The notes: generated from the letters alone by a model not told the origin. A DNA stretch of 64,000 bases from Diabrotica undecimpunctata (GCF_040954645.1 NC_092807.1:52047481-52111480), one strand, 5' to 3'. Counted from the first letter of the stretch, positions 21,104 through 33,536 are shown. Numbers and translations: made by a program.

Positions 21104-22495
21104 TCAATTAATTATACTTAAGTCGTCCTCTACATCCGAGATGTCGGATTCGCTTTTGCTACTCTCCCCTGTGTTCGCGTGTATTATCAATTGGTCCACG
21201 TCATCTTGCAGGTTGTCCGCAGTCCACATCTCAGTTTCCGTTTTCTCAACAACATGAGTGACATAATTGCGCCAATTTTGCTCTGTGACGCGTGCGAAAC
21301 CGTCGCCGATCAACTGGCGTACCTCGTCGTTTTTAAAAGTGGTATTATGGGTACCTACATATCGCTTAACTTGGTTCCACACCATTTCTATAGGATTCAA
21401 TTCCTAGTGATATGGAGGAAGCCTTAAAATATAAACATTATGTTGTGAAGCATACTCATCAAGATGATACTTATCGTATTGATCTTTAAAAGAACGCGCT
21501 GCTTCTAATAGCTCGGATTTCAAATAACACTCCACGAAAAAAATGCCTTTTTCCACTAGCCATTCCTTGATTGCAGCTTTATTCCAGGAATTGTTAGGGA
21601 ATCTCTCTTTACGGGAGTGGTACGATGCATTGTCCATTACAATGACATTCCTGCGACCATTATTTGGTAAATTTAATATTAATGTCTCCTTAAACCACGA
21701 CTCAAAATATGCGGCATCCATTTCATCGTGATAGTCGCCATCATTTTTCTTTGCCAGAAAAACACGCTGTGTGCCAGGAAGGAAACCTCCTGAAAAACCT
21801 GCATGCAATAAAACATATCGTGGACCTCGTTTAGTAGGTGCTTTTAAGCCAGTACTTAAACCTTTGAGAAAAGCATCACGACTGTTTTGTATCGTAGTAT
21901 CGCACCATTCGTAATTTATAGATTGGCCAATATTAACCGACGATTCGTCCAAATATATGATATTGCAATGGTCTTTTCGCAAACGTCGTATAGTTCTCAA
22001 ATAATTATGGCGCCAATGAATAATATCCTCTCGCTCCACCATGATGCTTCTTCGGCCACGTTTCTTATAATCAAATCCAATATCTTTCAGAAGTCTGTAT
22101 AAAGTAGAAAGAGACAACGGCTGTATATTCTCATTACCTTGAATGAAGTTATGTATACGCTTTAAGAATGGCGGCAAATTTTTCATGAAAAATTCACAAT
22201 GAACAATTCTCCGTAGAATACTTCTTACACCCTCGTCATATGTGAATATTCTAGAATTTGATTGACACACTCGTTTTTTACGTTTTTTTGGCGATTTCAA
22301 CGTTCCACTCTGTTCTTTTTCTTTTTTGAAATTGTATATGCTTCTTTCGCTAACACCAGTCATCAAGGAAGTACGTCTTACAGCAGCACTTACATTAAGT
22401 TGTTCCGTATTTTGTAAAAAACACAACACATTTAACACTACGAGTTTAGCGCAACCGTTAAATGATTCACCGGATTTAAACTTATGGGACTCCAT
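21104..22495 (-). pseudogene. IS630/Tc1-like transposase, one TAG stop
   Basis: Nearly intact transposase, minus strand, from an ATG at 22495 to the stop at 21104 (463 codons), interrupted by one TAG near 21405 where the family has a residue before ELNPIE. N-terminal helix-turn-helix type region with VSERSIYNFKKEKEQSG; a basic stretch SPKKRKKRVC; FDYKKRGRRS; then the DDE catalytic domain: IIYLDESSVNIG (first Asp), GLSTGLKAPTKRGPRYV, HAGFSGGF, DYHDEMDAAYFESWFKE, NVIVMDNASYHSR (second Asp), then RLPPYH, stop, ELNPIEMVWNQVKRYV (third acid). It ends with an acidic tail, SESDISDVEDD. The related but more damaged copy is split at 5545-8160. The single stop may be a recent mutation. Confidence 0.85.
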
Positions 22496-22731
22496 GCTCT
22501 CTGTTGAAACTCGGACTAAATTTTGAAGTGTAGTTTCGTTTTCCAAAAGCACTTTCACCCTAAGGATGGGTAGGGGGTGAAATAGGGAAAGCTTGGAGTT
22601 TATCAAATACTAATTATAACAAACAAGTTTATGGCCATATTTAGGTGATTATGTTAATGATGGTAATTTGTAGCAGAAGTTTTACAAAAGAAATGAAGAC
22701 CTATTTATAGAAACAACATAACTGTATTTTT

Positions 22732-22881
22732 AATATTTTACATACAATAGAAAAAATCTAATTTCTATGAAAGAATTGGAAATTTGAATATTATATATAA
22801 TAGCTATAAATAATATCATTTTCAAGTTTCCAAATTCTTTCCTAGAAATTATGTAGGTTTTTTCTATTTTATGTAAAACAT
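22732..22881. repeat. 150-bp near-palindrome
   Basis: The left arm (AATATTTTACATACAATAG then AAAAAATCTAATTTCTA and GAATTGGAAATTTGAA) is mirrored by the right arm (TTCAAGTTTCCAAATTC, TAGAAATTATGTAGG, TTTTTTCTATTTTATGTAAA). Arms are about 65 bases with a spacer of about 20. It is a hairpin-type MITE or foldback. Confidence 0.85.
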
Positions 22882-23417
22882 TAAAACACCAGTTATTTAT
22901 GTTGTTCTTGTAAAGAGATGTTCAAATGTTACTCTTATGAATATGATTCAATTGTATATCTCATGCTGACGTTTTATACGCAAAATTCATAGTTTTCGTT
23001 GTCAATAACTCATCAATGCCTTTTTATTCTACTGTATACGTATACATGATATAAAATATTTTACTCGTACTGCCGGCAGATGCATTTTATCCAAGCCGGT
23101 CCTGTGAGACAATGAGCAATCAACAGCTGGAGAAAACCGACAACCCTGCGCGTTTATTCTCCATAAGAAAACCATTGCCGTATCTTACCCGTACTGCACT
23201 CTCAGTGTGACATTTTCTATAGACCTGTATTTCATGATAAGTAATTGTAAAAAAAAATAAAACAGAAACATTGCACCATTGTACAGAGTGGCATGAATTC
23301 AAAGAAAAACATTAATGCATTTCAACATTACACAATATTACGAAAGCAAACTGAAAGTTTCTGTACGAAACCAAATTAGTGCAAATACATTAACAAACGG
23401 AATGGAGCAATATTTTT
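22882..23417. other. no gene recognised
   Basis: Intron sequence including, at about 23190-23227, the right arm of the inverted pair that begins at 20196. No coding evidence. Confidence 0.4.
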
Positions 23418-23676
23418 AATTGTCACAATTTACAACAAATCTTCATATTTCATTCACGGCAACCTTAATTGTACTTATTATTTATGATGATGCTCTCAGC
23501 CAGTATGATCGGTCCTTCGTGATCTACTATAAAACTTCAAAAAAACTACAAAACTATCAAAAATAATTAAAAAAATAGTCTTCCAGTCTTACCTTCCGCA
23601 CTTTGAGCTACTTCAGGGCTAGATATTTCATTTATTCCTGGAGTTTCCTCTGAAAGTAAGTTATCTTGATATATAA
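23418..23676. repeat. segmental duplication containing exon b
   Basis: Direct copy of 19908-20145 with the 57-bp exon in the middle. The similarity stops shortly after TAAGTTATCTTGATATATAAC on the right and at about GTCACAATTTACAAC on the left. Confidence 0.85.
23593..23649 (-). CDS. host gene exon b (duplicate of exon c)
   Basis: 57-bp minus-strand exon: acceptor ttactttcag before 23649, donor gtaaga after 23593. AG at its start plus the G left by exon a give a Glu codon; it then encodes ETPGINEISSPEVAQSAE and ends in one G. Phase 1 on both sides. It is a copy of exon c (20062-20118), with differences such as GINEISSPEV against RNNEISTHEA. The next exon upstream that I can see is 37.6 kb away (exon a), so further exons could be hidden in between. 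Confidence 0.75.
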
Positions 23677-23876
23677 CAAATATAAACAATTCCCTTTTAA
23701 TAATTCTTATATTACTACCAACATTCATATTTGACATTAAATAAATGTTATAAGTATGCAAACAAGTAGTTAAGAATAATGTCACTCAACAATTACAGTA
23801 GAATTCTTGACATTTATTAGTCGGTTGACAGTTCGACTGACAGTTTGGTTTTGAAGGACATTTTATAAAAAAATAT

Positions 23877-25281
<1,405 letters not shown>

Positions 25282-25299
25282 TATATACACTGAACCTCA

Positions 25300-26880
25300 A
25301 AAGTAACAGAACACTATTGGTGATGAGTCTAGCTATCAGCCCCATGACCAGATTCCACAAGAGAGGAGGTAAAACTCCCCCCCGCGGGCAGCCTCTGGCA
25401 ACCTGTGCTGACACTACACCTCCCATCAAAGTTGTGTATATCACACGGCTCCTCAGCATGCAGTTTATCCATCTGCAGCTTTTTTCATCTATTCCTTTGA
25501 AACGAATCCTCCTTGTGATTGCTTCGTCGATTGCTCCCTCAATATCGAGAAATGCACCCAACATTACCTCTTGTTTTCCCGAACGTACACTACCCTCTTT
25601 ACGAGATGGTGCAGTGCCATTTCTGTGGAGACTCCTGCTCGATACGCATACTGTCCCTGATGTATTGGAATTTCAACCAATACACTATCCCTAATATGCC
25701 TATCGACCAGTTTTCTAGAGTATTCAGTACGAATGAGATCAGACTTATCGACCGTAGGGACTTAGTTTTTTCCTGTCCGATTTTGCAAGTTTTAGGTATA
25801 AAAGCCACCCTTGTTAGCCTCCACGCTTTTGGTATGTATCCCAGTTCTATGCTAGCAGGAAGTATCATACATAATTTTATATACAAAAGCTCATTTCCCT
25901 TCTGTAAAAGTATGGGATAAATCTCGTCCGGACTCAGTGATTTATATGGCTCAAATGAGTTTATTGCTTATTGACCTATTTGATTTTGTCCTGGTTTACC
26001 ACTTCTTTTGCCAAATGCCAGTTTTCCCTAGAACCATGTCATGGTATCCAGTCCAGTCTGCCAGAACTTTATGGAAGCTTGATATTTCTTCAGTCTGTTC
26101 CATTTTCTCGCAATGCCTTCTCCATGATTCTCATTTTGCCCTTCTCAGTTACGAAAGTTGGTTTGTTTCCTACGTTTAGTATGTCTAAATTATACTCCAC
26201 AATAAAGAGTAGTAATAACTCACCTCTTGCATTGGTGTTTGTACTGTCCCAAGTCAGATAGTGCGCATTCGCATTACAGCTAATGATTCATTGCAGTGCA
26301 TTTTTCCAGAAGTCTTTCACTAGCTGTTCCAACTCCCTTAATTGTGGTTGTTCGATATCATCATATGGAAGATATGTCGATCCGAAAACTATCTCCTTCA
26401 TACTTCTTCCCTCTATGATCTTTATCTTTCCTGTCTTAAGTCCCTGGAACAGACATTCATCAACGGTAGCGTTTACATATTTATTTTGGCTATTATGCAG
26501 GTCCTCGGAAGTTCGACAGACCGGCTATATGTAAGCCCTCCACCAATACCCGATACACCTCTTATTGTAGCCTTCTCATAGCAACAGTAAGTTCTGCCAA
26601 AACTACCTTACTATGCTGGAGGTTCGCTTGCAGAACTCTGATTGGAGCCATCGACGTATTCTCCCTTCTGTCATGCATTCCCCGGGAACGGTGGTGTTAC
26701 ACCTCGGGATTAGGGAACGCAGTAATTGTACAACAACGAATCTTACCTCATAACGAGTAAGATACATGTTTGTCTTTGTATGTGTGTATGTGCCATGTTC
26801 AATTGACAAATCTACAGTAATGATATAGATGCCGCCCCCATGCCATGTTCTCAGTTGATCCACGGGTTTTTATTTGGTTG
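25300..26880 (-). pseudogene. LINE reverse transcriptase (Jockey/R1-like), decayed
   Basis: Minus-strand non-LTR element, 5' parts toward 26880. Readable: YIKLCMILPASIELGYIPKAWR (split, about 25885-25820), VAFIPKTCKIG and KSLRSISLISFVLNTLE (about 25805-25725), AFLDIEGAIDEA (about 25558-25520), the A box with the first catalytic Asp, then RGCPRGGVLPPLLWNLVM (about 25395-25340). The frame ends soon after, before the YADD box. The LGYIP..W and GCPQGGVLSPLLWNL motifs are typical of Jockey-type insect LINEs. The part from 26000 to 26880 is poorly readable but lies in the same orientation. Confidence 0.65.
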
Positions 26881-27490
26881 TACCTATGTATTTACACCTG
26901 TCATATTTTTTACATAGGACCTCTCCTATTAGCTATTAGGACGTGCCTTGTCGATGTTGAGAACATCCCCATCTATGTGTAGTTATACACACATATATAC
27001 ATACATACATATACACATACATGCACATACAATTGCGGAAAGGAAATATTGCAACTCCTAAATTTTTAAATGGAAAATAGGGGCCGGTGACATATTATTA
27101 GAAAGGTATTTTAGTTGAATATTAACAATAACGTTATTGTTTCCAAATGTACACATCTACAGTAAAAAGAATATCTGTTTAACGAAATTAGATACAGCGC
27201 ATTACAAAGGTAACAGTAGAAAAACGTTTGCAGTTTTACTTTAAAATTTCTGGTACCTAGTTGAGCTATATGTTATCAAAATTTATTAGTGAGTTATCAG
27301 TAAATAACGATCTTATATAAGTTTGCCCCTCTTGTAGATTTCTTTTTTTTTTCTAAAATGGGCTGACTTTTTAGGAATGTGTTACTTCCTTTATTTTCCG
27401 ATGCACGCAATCACTGTTATGTGAAAAACAACAACTTAATCAATCAAAACAGTTGCCTCGGACGTACTAAAAACATCATAAACTTAATAT
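26881..27490. other. no gene; small (TACA)n tract
   Basis: Mixed intronic sequence. A TACA/CATA-type microsatellite is at about 26985-27030. No coding evidence. Confidence 0.5.
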
Positions 27491-27866
27491 TGTTACGTTA
27501 CATACCTCTAATTGCGGCCCTGTGTTTTAGCGAAACCGAGAATAGTCTTTTCACCGCGAATGTTATATGCACCGATAAGCACGTGTTTTCCTCGCCAATA
27601 ATATTCTTAAATTTGGTATTATTGCGTGGATTCGGTCACCGTCCCTAATTCGAGAACATCTGTTCTGCTTATATAAGCCGCTGAAATGGCATTTGATTAA
27701 TTTGTTATCAGCGAATGGCATTGCAAGCGTTATCAGTGTGAATTGTAAGTAATAATTATTAATGTAATTAGAATTTATGATATTTGTAATTAAGTTTTGG
27801 AGTTAAAATAAAGTTAGTTAAACCACGTGCTTCTATTAATCTCTGAATCCACAGAAAAACGTAACA
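27491..27866 (+). repeat. LTR of a gypsy-like retrotransposon
   Basis: 376-bp LTR starting TGTTACGTTACA and ending CGTAACA. It has a TATATAAG promoter box at 27669-27676 and an AATAAA polyadenylation signal at 27807-27812. It is followed directly by a primer-binding-type sequence ACTGGTGTCCTAAG. An inverted, shortened copy lies at 44274-44500. The 3' LTR of this insertion was not found. Confidence 0.8.
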
Positions 27867-27955
27867 ACTGGTGTCCTAAGCACATATCAACGATACCGCA
27901 ATCATGGCAGAAAATATAGAAGATTTACTAATTCTTATAGAAATCATTAACAAAG
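27867..27955 (+). mobile_element. gypsy-like 5' internal region
   Basis: Primer-binding region and start of a gag-like frame: ATG at 27904 reads MAENIEDLLILIEIINKES. The frame is lost at about 27957 where LINE-like sequence begins, so the gag is interrupted or deleted. Confidence 0.55.
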
Positions 27956-27956
27956 A

Positions 27957-28580
27957 AAGTAACAGATAGGACTAACAATGAATATAGATAAAAGCAAATA
28001 CATGGTGATCTCGAAAAATCCCTATCGACATTGGAGAGTAAACCGTTAGAGAGGGTCGACAAGTGTTAATACCTGGAGCAATTATAAACTTACAGTTAGA
28101 TCAAGGTGAGGAGATAAAGGTCAGAATTGAAATAGCTCGATAAGTATTTATAAAATACAAGTCAATGTTTACAAATAAAAAATTAAGTATGGTTATCAGA
28201 TTAAGGTTCGTCGAATGTTATGTATGGTCGCAACTGCTATATGGGGTAGAAGCTTAGACTTTAAATGACCAATCTGTAAAAAAATTGGAGGCATTCGAAA
28301 TGTGGCTATATAGGCATATTCTTAAAATTTCTTGGACTGCAAAAGTTTCCAACGAAGGAGTGCTAAGACGTATTGGACATGGCAGAAAGCTTATGAACAC
28401 AATTAAAATAAGAAAATCAAGGAATAGTCGGGGAAAGAAAGTAGAAATCTTGGCTAAGGAATATCAGGGATTGGACTAACCTCAGTGTTGAACAGATTTT
28501 TACGTTGCAAAAAATAAAAAAGCGTTTAAAGAAGTGATCGCCAACCTTCGTTAGAAGACGGCACAATAAGAAGAAGAATG
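27957..28580 (+). pseudogene. LINE C-terminal region, AGA tail
   Basis: Non-LTR fragment within the gypsy element. Reads LTMNIDKSKYMVISKNPYRH (about 27975-28035), LRFVECYVWSQLLYGVEA and KLEAFEMWLYRHILKISWTA (about 28203-28345), NEGVLRRIGHGRKLMNTIK, then after frame changes TGLTSVEQIF...AKNKK and a tail with AAGAAGAAG at 28569-28577. The same protein region is seen at 35930-36320 and 55400-55785. The central part of the reverse transcriptase is missing. Confidence 0.7.
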
Positions 28581-29260
28581 TGTCGTAAGTGGGAGCTTAG
28601 TTGTCAGAAATGAAGAAATTCTACTTTCCGCCTCCAGAAATTAGCAGAATCTAAAGATGTTAGTTACAGAAGACACCAAGATCCCTCCTAACAGCGAACA
28701 TATCTTGGTCGCACAAATTGATGGATCTGGTGCCTTATTAGAACCAGAAGAGCAGAATCATGAGAGCTTCATTGTAACCAGATGTTTAGTATATTGGGAG
28801 AAGAAAACCGTTCCAGTAGGAGAGGTCAACCCAAATGACAACAACATCACCTTCAAAAAGGCCCAAGTACTTGAAATATGCGAAAAAGTTATAAGAGTGA
28901 CCAGAATATAAGAAAGCGTGCCAACAGCCAGCCGTACATACCAACCCTCAACTGAACTGGACACTTTAAAGAAGTCATTTGGTAATCTATCTGACGATGA
29001 ATACCAAAAAGCAGAAAAATTCATCAAAAACGAAAGTGACCTCTTTAGAAAGAATAAACACTGACAACTCCAACCCCTTAAGGCAGGCACCAAGATGTCC
29101 CCAATTTGCAAACAAAAATAAGCTTTTGCCATACTTGAAGATATGCGGAAAGAGAATGTTATCGAGGAGTCGAGTAGCCCCTGGTCTTTTCCAGTCCAGG
29201 TATTGGTAACCAAGAAAGATAGCTTCACAAGGTTCTGTGTCGACTAGAGAAACGCACCCT
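28581..29260 (+). pseudogene. gypsy-like pol fragment
   Basis: Ty3/gypsy-type polyprotein remnant: NEEILLSASRN (about 28610), then an open stretch from 28657 with PPNSEHILVAQIDGSGALL, CLVYWEKKTVPVGEVNPND; further DTLKKSFGNLSDDEYQKAE; and, after frame breaks, MRKENVIEESSSPWSFPVQV (about 29140-29200) and a KKDSFTRFCVD motif (about 29211-29245), the start of a gypsy reverse transcriptase. It stops there; the catalytic YLDD box is not present. Probably belongs with the LTR at 27491-27866. Confidence 0.7.
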
Positions 29261-29589
29261 GTTAGAGAAACCCTGTTCAGATCTAGACATTTTGTATGCA
29301 AGTGATATTGTCACACATACCAATATTTTTTGATGTACAAGATTTGATTTTACAGAACTGGACACGAAAAGTAATGTAAGTAAGCGGTGATATATTAGTT
29401 TTGGGTAAAGTAAGTAAGCGGAGATATATTGTTTTTTTATTATTTATGTATGTAAATAAGACACAATAAAAATCTATAATATATTGTAACATAGATAACG
29501 ATTACAAAAGTATAGGCATACAGTGTAAGATGATAAACACTGAAATCATTAACCAATAAATCGTGAAAGTTTCATGGTACTTTTGACCC
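29261..29589. other. no gene recognised
   Basis: AT-rich. A short imperfect direct repeat (AGTAAGTAAGCGGTGATATATT and a second copy 35 bases later) is at 29377-29430. Nothing else recognised. Confidence 0.4.
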
Positions 29590-30125
29590 AAGCTGAAGAG
29601 AAAAAAACGTGCATTAATTAGTGAATTGTTAAAACCAGCACAGCGTTATTAAGGGCAAAGTAACCTCCAAGAGTTTGCAACTCCAAACTGTTGGTTATAA
29701 ATTTTTTAAGGCATTTTTAAGGTGCAAAAAACGGTGTTTATTGATTATTTTTATTTTTATTGCATCAAATCAACATTTTAGGGTAAAATGAGTACAGTAT
29801 TATAAAAGTACATATGTAAAAAGCTTTAATTTAAGCTATGCTACATTAAATTTAACTCAATAGTTTATGCAAAATTAGAGATGGAAAGTTCAAAAATGTA
29901 AATTTTTCGCCATTGTTTATCTTTAAAATATCTTTTGTAAACATTTTTTTTTTATTTAAAAAAAAACATTCCGTTGTAGCTCTTTTAATTATAAATCGAA
30001 TGAAACTTCGTAAGATCCGATCGGTCAATTCCTTTTCGAGATACGTTTAATTGTTTAAAAAAATTCTTAATGTTTATAAATTTTGCAGGGCCAGAACTTT
30101 TCTTTTAAAGATGGAGATCTAATTC
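29590..30125 (+). repeat. interspersed repeat, inverted partner at 40.2-40.8 kb
   Basis: About 530 bases found again as a reverse complement at 40245-40765. Landmarks: AAACCAGCACAGCGTTATT, GAGTTTGCAACTCCAAAC, GGGTAAAATGAGTACAGT, AGTTTATGCAAAATTAGAGA and, at the far end, a CGAGATACGTTTAATTG stretch. No coding frame. Possibly the non-coding part of an unknown DNA element. Confidence 0.8.
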
Positions 30126-30745
30126 TAAACGAATTTTTTTGTTGGTCGATTATATTTTTATGTAGGAATAAAAATATTTGCTCAAAAATTTTTTCTATCC
30201 CTTATTTATTGCTTTGAAATGGGGGCCACTTTTGCGTTATAAATTAATTAAGCTACAGCGCTCCCTATACTTTACAAACATTTTTAATTTATTGATTCTT
30301 ATAGCTGAAGTCAACACAAAGATTTAAAAAAGTTTTCTTCTACGACCAGTAGAAGTGGAGTTAGCTTAATTTGTTTAAATTGTAGTAGAGGTTGGGGCGG
30401 TTGGGCTACTCCCGTCACTTCCACTCTGACCTCGCTCAGCTCAAGAACGGCTGGTTAGATCATCACATATGAGGGTTCGTCGGAAGAGGATATCTTAAAA
30501 AATAAATAATAAAAGGTTGGGGTTAGATGGTGAATTGTCAAAAAGACCTTAAGCTTATAGTGCCTAAAAGACTTTACATACAGTACTGTGCGATATGTCA
30601 TATGATAGGATTTAGCTAATAGAATACATTAAAAAAATGGCATCATGCCAAAAGGGCTTTAGACACGTATATTTGCTATTATCTGGCCAATCGTGACAGT
30701 GAAATTTATCTAATAAAATACAATTACAAAGAAAAGCTTAAGAAT
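30126..30745. other. no gene recognised
   Basis: AT-rich flank next to the piggyBac end at 30746. A more GC-rich stretch at 30390-30485 (GGGCGGTTGGGCTACTCCC) might be a degraded SINE, but no tRNA-like boxes can be defended. Confidence 0.35.
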
Positions 30746-31074
30746 TTAACCCTTTAGGTGGCAAGATACTGGTAATTATATTTTTTATATAAGATATTCT
30801 GTATTGAATTGTGTAATGAGATTACAAGGAATATAAAACAACTGTTGTTTACGCAATTTATTACAAAAAACTATTTTTTTTTGAGATGGGAAATATTTAT
30901 GCCAATAAACTATAATGCTTTCTGCTTTCAACCAAATTTTAAAGTTACACATACAATGATATATTAAAAATCACAAATACTTATACTTGGCAATGTTATG
31001 TCACTTAATGCTTTAAGATGTATGAAAGAGTGCAAAGCACCCCTTATATAGAGCCACATTACACTTAACACAAA

Positions 31075-31414
31075 TCATATTACTTCTCTTTTCTTTTTTC
31101 TTCGTACTGCATAAGACACATAGACGGTATGTATTGATCTTCTCTGGATATGAGCACCTACGTTTGAAAGTGAAACAGAATTTAATAAAGTTGAGGACCC
31201 ATTAGATCTTTTACGTTTTCTTCCTTTTATTGCACCTGGAACGTACCCCATTTTCTTTTTACAAGTGAAATTACCAATCAATTGGTTGGCTAAAATTGAC
31301 CGGTATTTAAGTTGTGATAAAGGTTTCTTTCGCTCCTCTCTCATTGTAATCTTGTATACTATGTACCTATTTACAACGCAAGCCTCAAAGAGGTAATAAA
31401 AATAGTAGAAGGAC
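31075..31414 (-). pseudogene. piggyBac transposase, C-terminal piece
   Basis: Open piece of the split transposase, ending at the stop at 31075. Begins next to the TIR-element junction with SFYYFYYLFEACVVN, then SQLKYRSILANQLIGNF, KKKMGYVPG, and a basic and Ser-rich end with RKRKRSNGSS. The last part contains few cysteines compared with the usual C-terminal Cys-rich module, so that module is degenerate or absent. The frame joins to the piece at 33588 across the TA target site. Confidence 0.75.
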
Positions 31415-31417
31415 ATA

Positions 31418-33533
31418 TCGTCGGGTTAGTGCTTATTTGTTCCATACCACATTTTCTACTTTTTCGGGTTAGAAGTTGTAATGAAACATTGCCAACATAA
31501 TAATGTATGTAATTTGGCCCTGATAACTCTAACAGCCAAGACTGCTCTGTAATACCTTTGTAACTTTGTGCCATATGATTATTTTATGGGTTATTTCAGT
31601 GCTTAAGTGTTCCATATGCAAAGGCCAATAGAAAGCCAGTATTTCACAAGCGCATTCGATGCTTCGGTGCTTGTTTGTGCCATGCCAGTATTATATGCAG
31701 TGAGTTGAGGTTAACGTGTCTTACTTCTTGTATGGTGGCGACTGGATGTGATAAATAAAAGTATAACACGGATAACATAAAATAAAAGTATAATAGTGAT
31801 TCAAGTTCAACTTCTTCTGATGGAAACAGACAAAATACAGAGAGTTCTACAAAAATGGTATCAGAATGTGCCGAAAAATGTACAGAAGAAAGCTCAGCAG
31901 AAAATAACATGGAAAATCAAGATGTCCAAGCAAGCAGCAAGAAGACTTCTAAAAAATCAAGAAAGCGATTGAGAAATCCTGAGAACTGGACTAGAAATGT
32001 GAAAAAAGTTCAGTGAGAACATGTGCTTCAATATAAGGACGAAAAAGAACTTGACCATGTTCCAAGGCAATGTCAATCCAAGTGTTTGAAAACTTGTATC
32101 TATCAATGGATAGGAGGTTATATTTAAAAACTTTTGGCAACTAAGTAATAGCCAAAAAAACGCATTTTATTCAAAATTTGTAAAAAAAATTCACCAAAAC
32201 GAAGGTATGTGAAAACACAAAATATTTCGGACTGCCAGAAATTTATTATTTCTTTAAAAAACACTATAAGGATAACTCAGGGATTGCTCGGACTCCTTTG
32301 AAAGGAAAATACGTAAAGAAAGTCTTACCATTGGAAGCTCACTGTCGATCAGATCCTGTTATATTGTATTCAGATCCGTGTCTCTCTATTGAAAAAATGT
32401 ATCGACTATACCTAGAAAGTGACTTCGTAATTTTCCTGTTAAATCACATAAGTATAGAGAAATTTTTACAGAATATAATTTTGGTTTTCTTCTACCAAAA
32501 AAGGATAGATGTGATATCTGTGAGAAATACAAATTAATTGAAAATAAAACTAAAGAAAATAAAAAACAATATGATTTTCACATAAAAAATAAAATCGAAG
32601 GAAAAATAGAAAGAGACTTTGATAAAAACGCCTACAAATTTGACCAGTCTACTGCTGTTTTATACTTTGATATGCAAAATGTTTTTGCTCTACCAAAAGC
32701 TGTCAAGTGTCAAATTTTTTTTATAAAAAAAAGTTTTCAGTATATAATTTAACTGTTCACTGCTCCACAGATAAAATTACCTACTGTGCTCTATGGCATG
32801 AAGCCATTTCAGGCCGTAATGGTAATCACATTGCCAGTGCTCTTATAAAACTATTAAACATAATTTCAGAAACAAATCCTAATATAAATAAGTTTATATT
32901 ATGGTCAGATTCTTGTGTCCCCCAAAACCGCAATTCACACATGGCCTTAGCTATAAAGTATTTCTTACATATCAATAATCGCATTAATACAGTTGAACAA
33001 AAATTTTCAGAGCCCGGACATAGTTTAGTTCAAGAAATCGACTCTGTTCGACTCTTCTATGGAAAATAGAAAAGTATTTAAAACATAGGAAAATATACAG
33101 CCCTGTTGCACTCTTAAGACACCTCGTAAATATACCCCCCGGTAAAGCACCTCTCAAGGTGCTGCAACTAAAAAAAGAAGATTTTTTAAATTTTCAAATA
33201 GTAAGAAAAACATAAAAATGACAATGTTACTTTTATTAGACTTAATAAACATGAGACACGCGGATCTGCTAAAAAACAGGGCAAAAACGATCATAATAAT
33301 ATTATTAACTTTTCCATGGTAAAGGTTATTACCGAAAAATCTATAGTCGACGCGACACGACGTAAACATTTGAAGGCATAATCCAGCACACCATTTTAAA
33401 TATTTTTTTTTATAATTAACATCATTTTCCTGAGTTTTAAAAAATAAATGAGTAAATATTACCAAAATATTTAAATGTAAATATCTCAAAATGAGAATTT
33501 GGCATATGGAACAAATAAGTACTAGCCCGACGA
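31418..33533. mobile_element. TIR transposon encoding RNase H-like protein (copy 2)
   Basis: 2.1-kb element inserted in the piggyBac. Ends: TCGTCGGGTTAGTGCTTATT at 31418 and the reverse complement of TCGTCGGGCTAGTACTTATT ending at 33533; inverted similarity extends about 30 bases to TTGTTCCATA. TA at 31416-31417 and 33534-33535 is the target duplication. The terminal motif GTGCTT..TGT.CCATA is repeated inside the left end at about 31566, 31598 and 31666. The interior encodes a protein related to that of the element at 12057-13931. Confidence 0.88.
31860..33225 (+). pseudogene. RNase H-like protein of TIR element, frameshifted
   Basis: Candidate transposase with several frame changes. Order of readable parts: LRNPENWTRNVKKVQ (about 31973-32015); HVPRQCQSKCLKTC (about 32058-32097), a Cys cluster; FGLPEIYYFFKKHYKDNSG (about 32228-32284); ARTPLKGKYVKKVLPLEAHC (about 32287); a LPKKDRCDICEKY knuckle (about 32496-32534); TAVLYFDMQNVFALPK (about 32652-32700) with an acidic residue; then open from 32707 with YCALWHEAISGRNGNHIASA, FILWSDSCVPQNRNSHMA (about 32893-32946) and EPGHSLVQEIDSV (about 33010-33048), then IEKYLKHRKIYSPVALLRHL in another frame. 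The SDSC..QNRN and PGHS..QEIDS motifs correspond to those of copy 1. Not functional. Confidence 0.75.
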
Positions 33534-33536
33534 TAT

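Noticed and set aside
28758..29228. 156-codon minus-strand frame
   Set aside because: Antisense of the gypsy pol remnant; the plus strand carries the recognisable motifs.
30390..30485. GC-richer stretch considered as tRNA-derived SINE
   Set aside because: No convincing A and B boxes and no cloverleaf.
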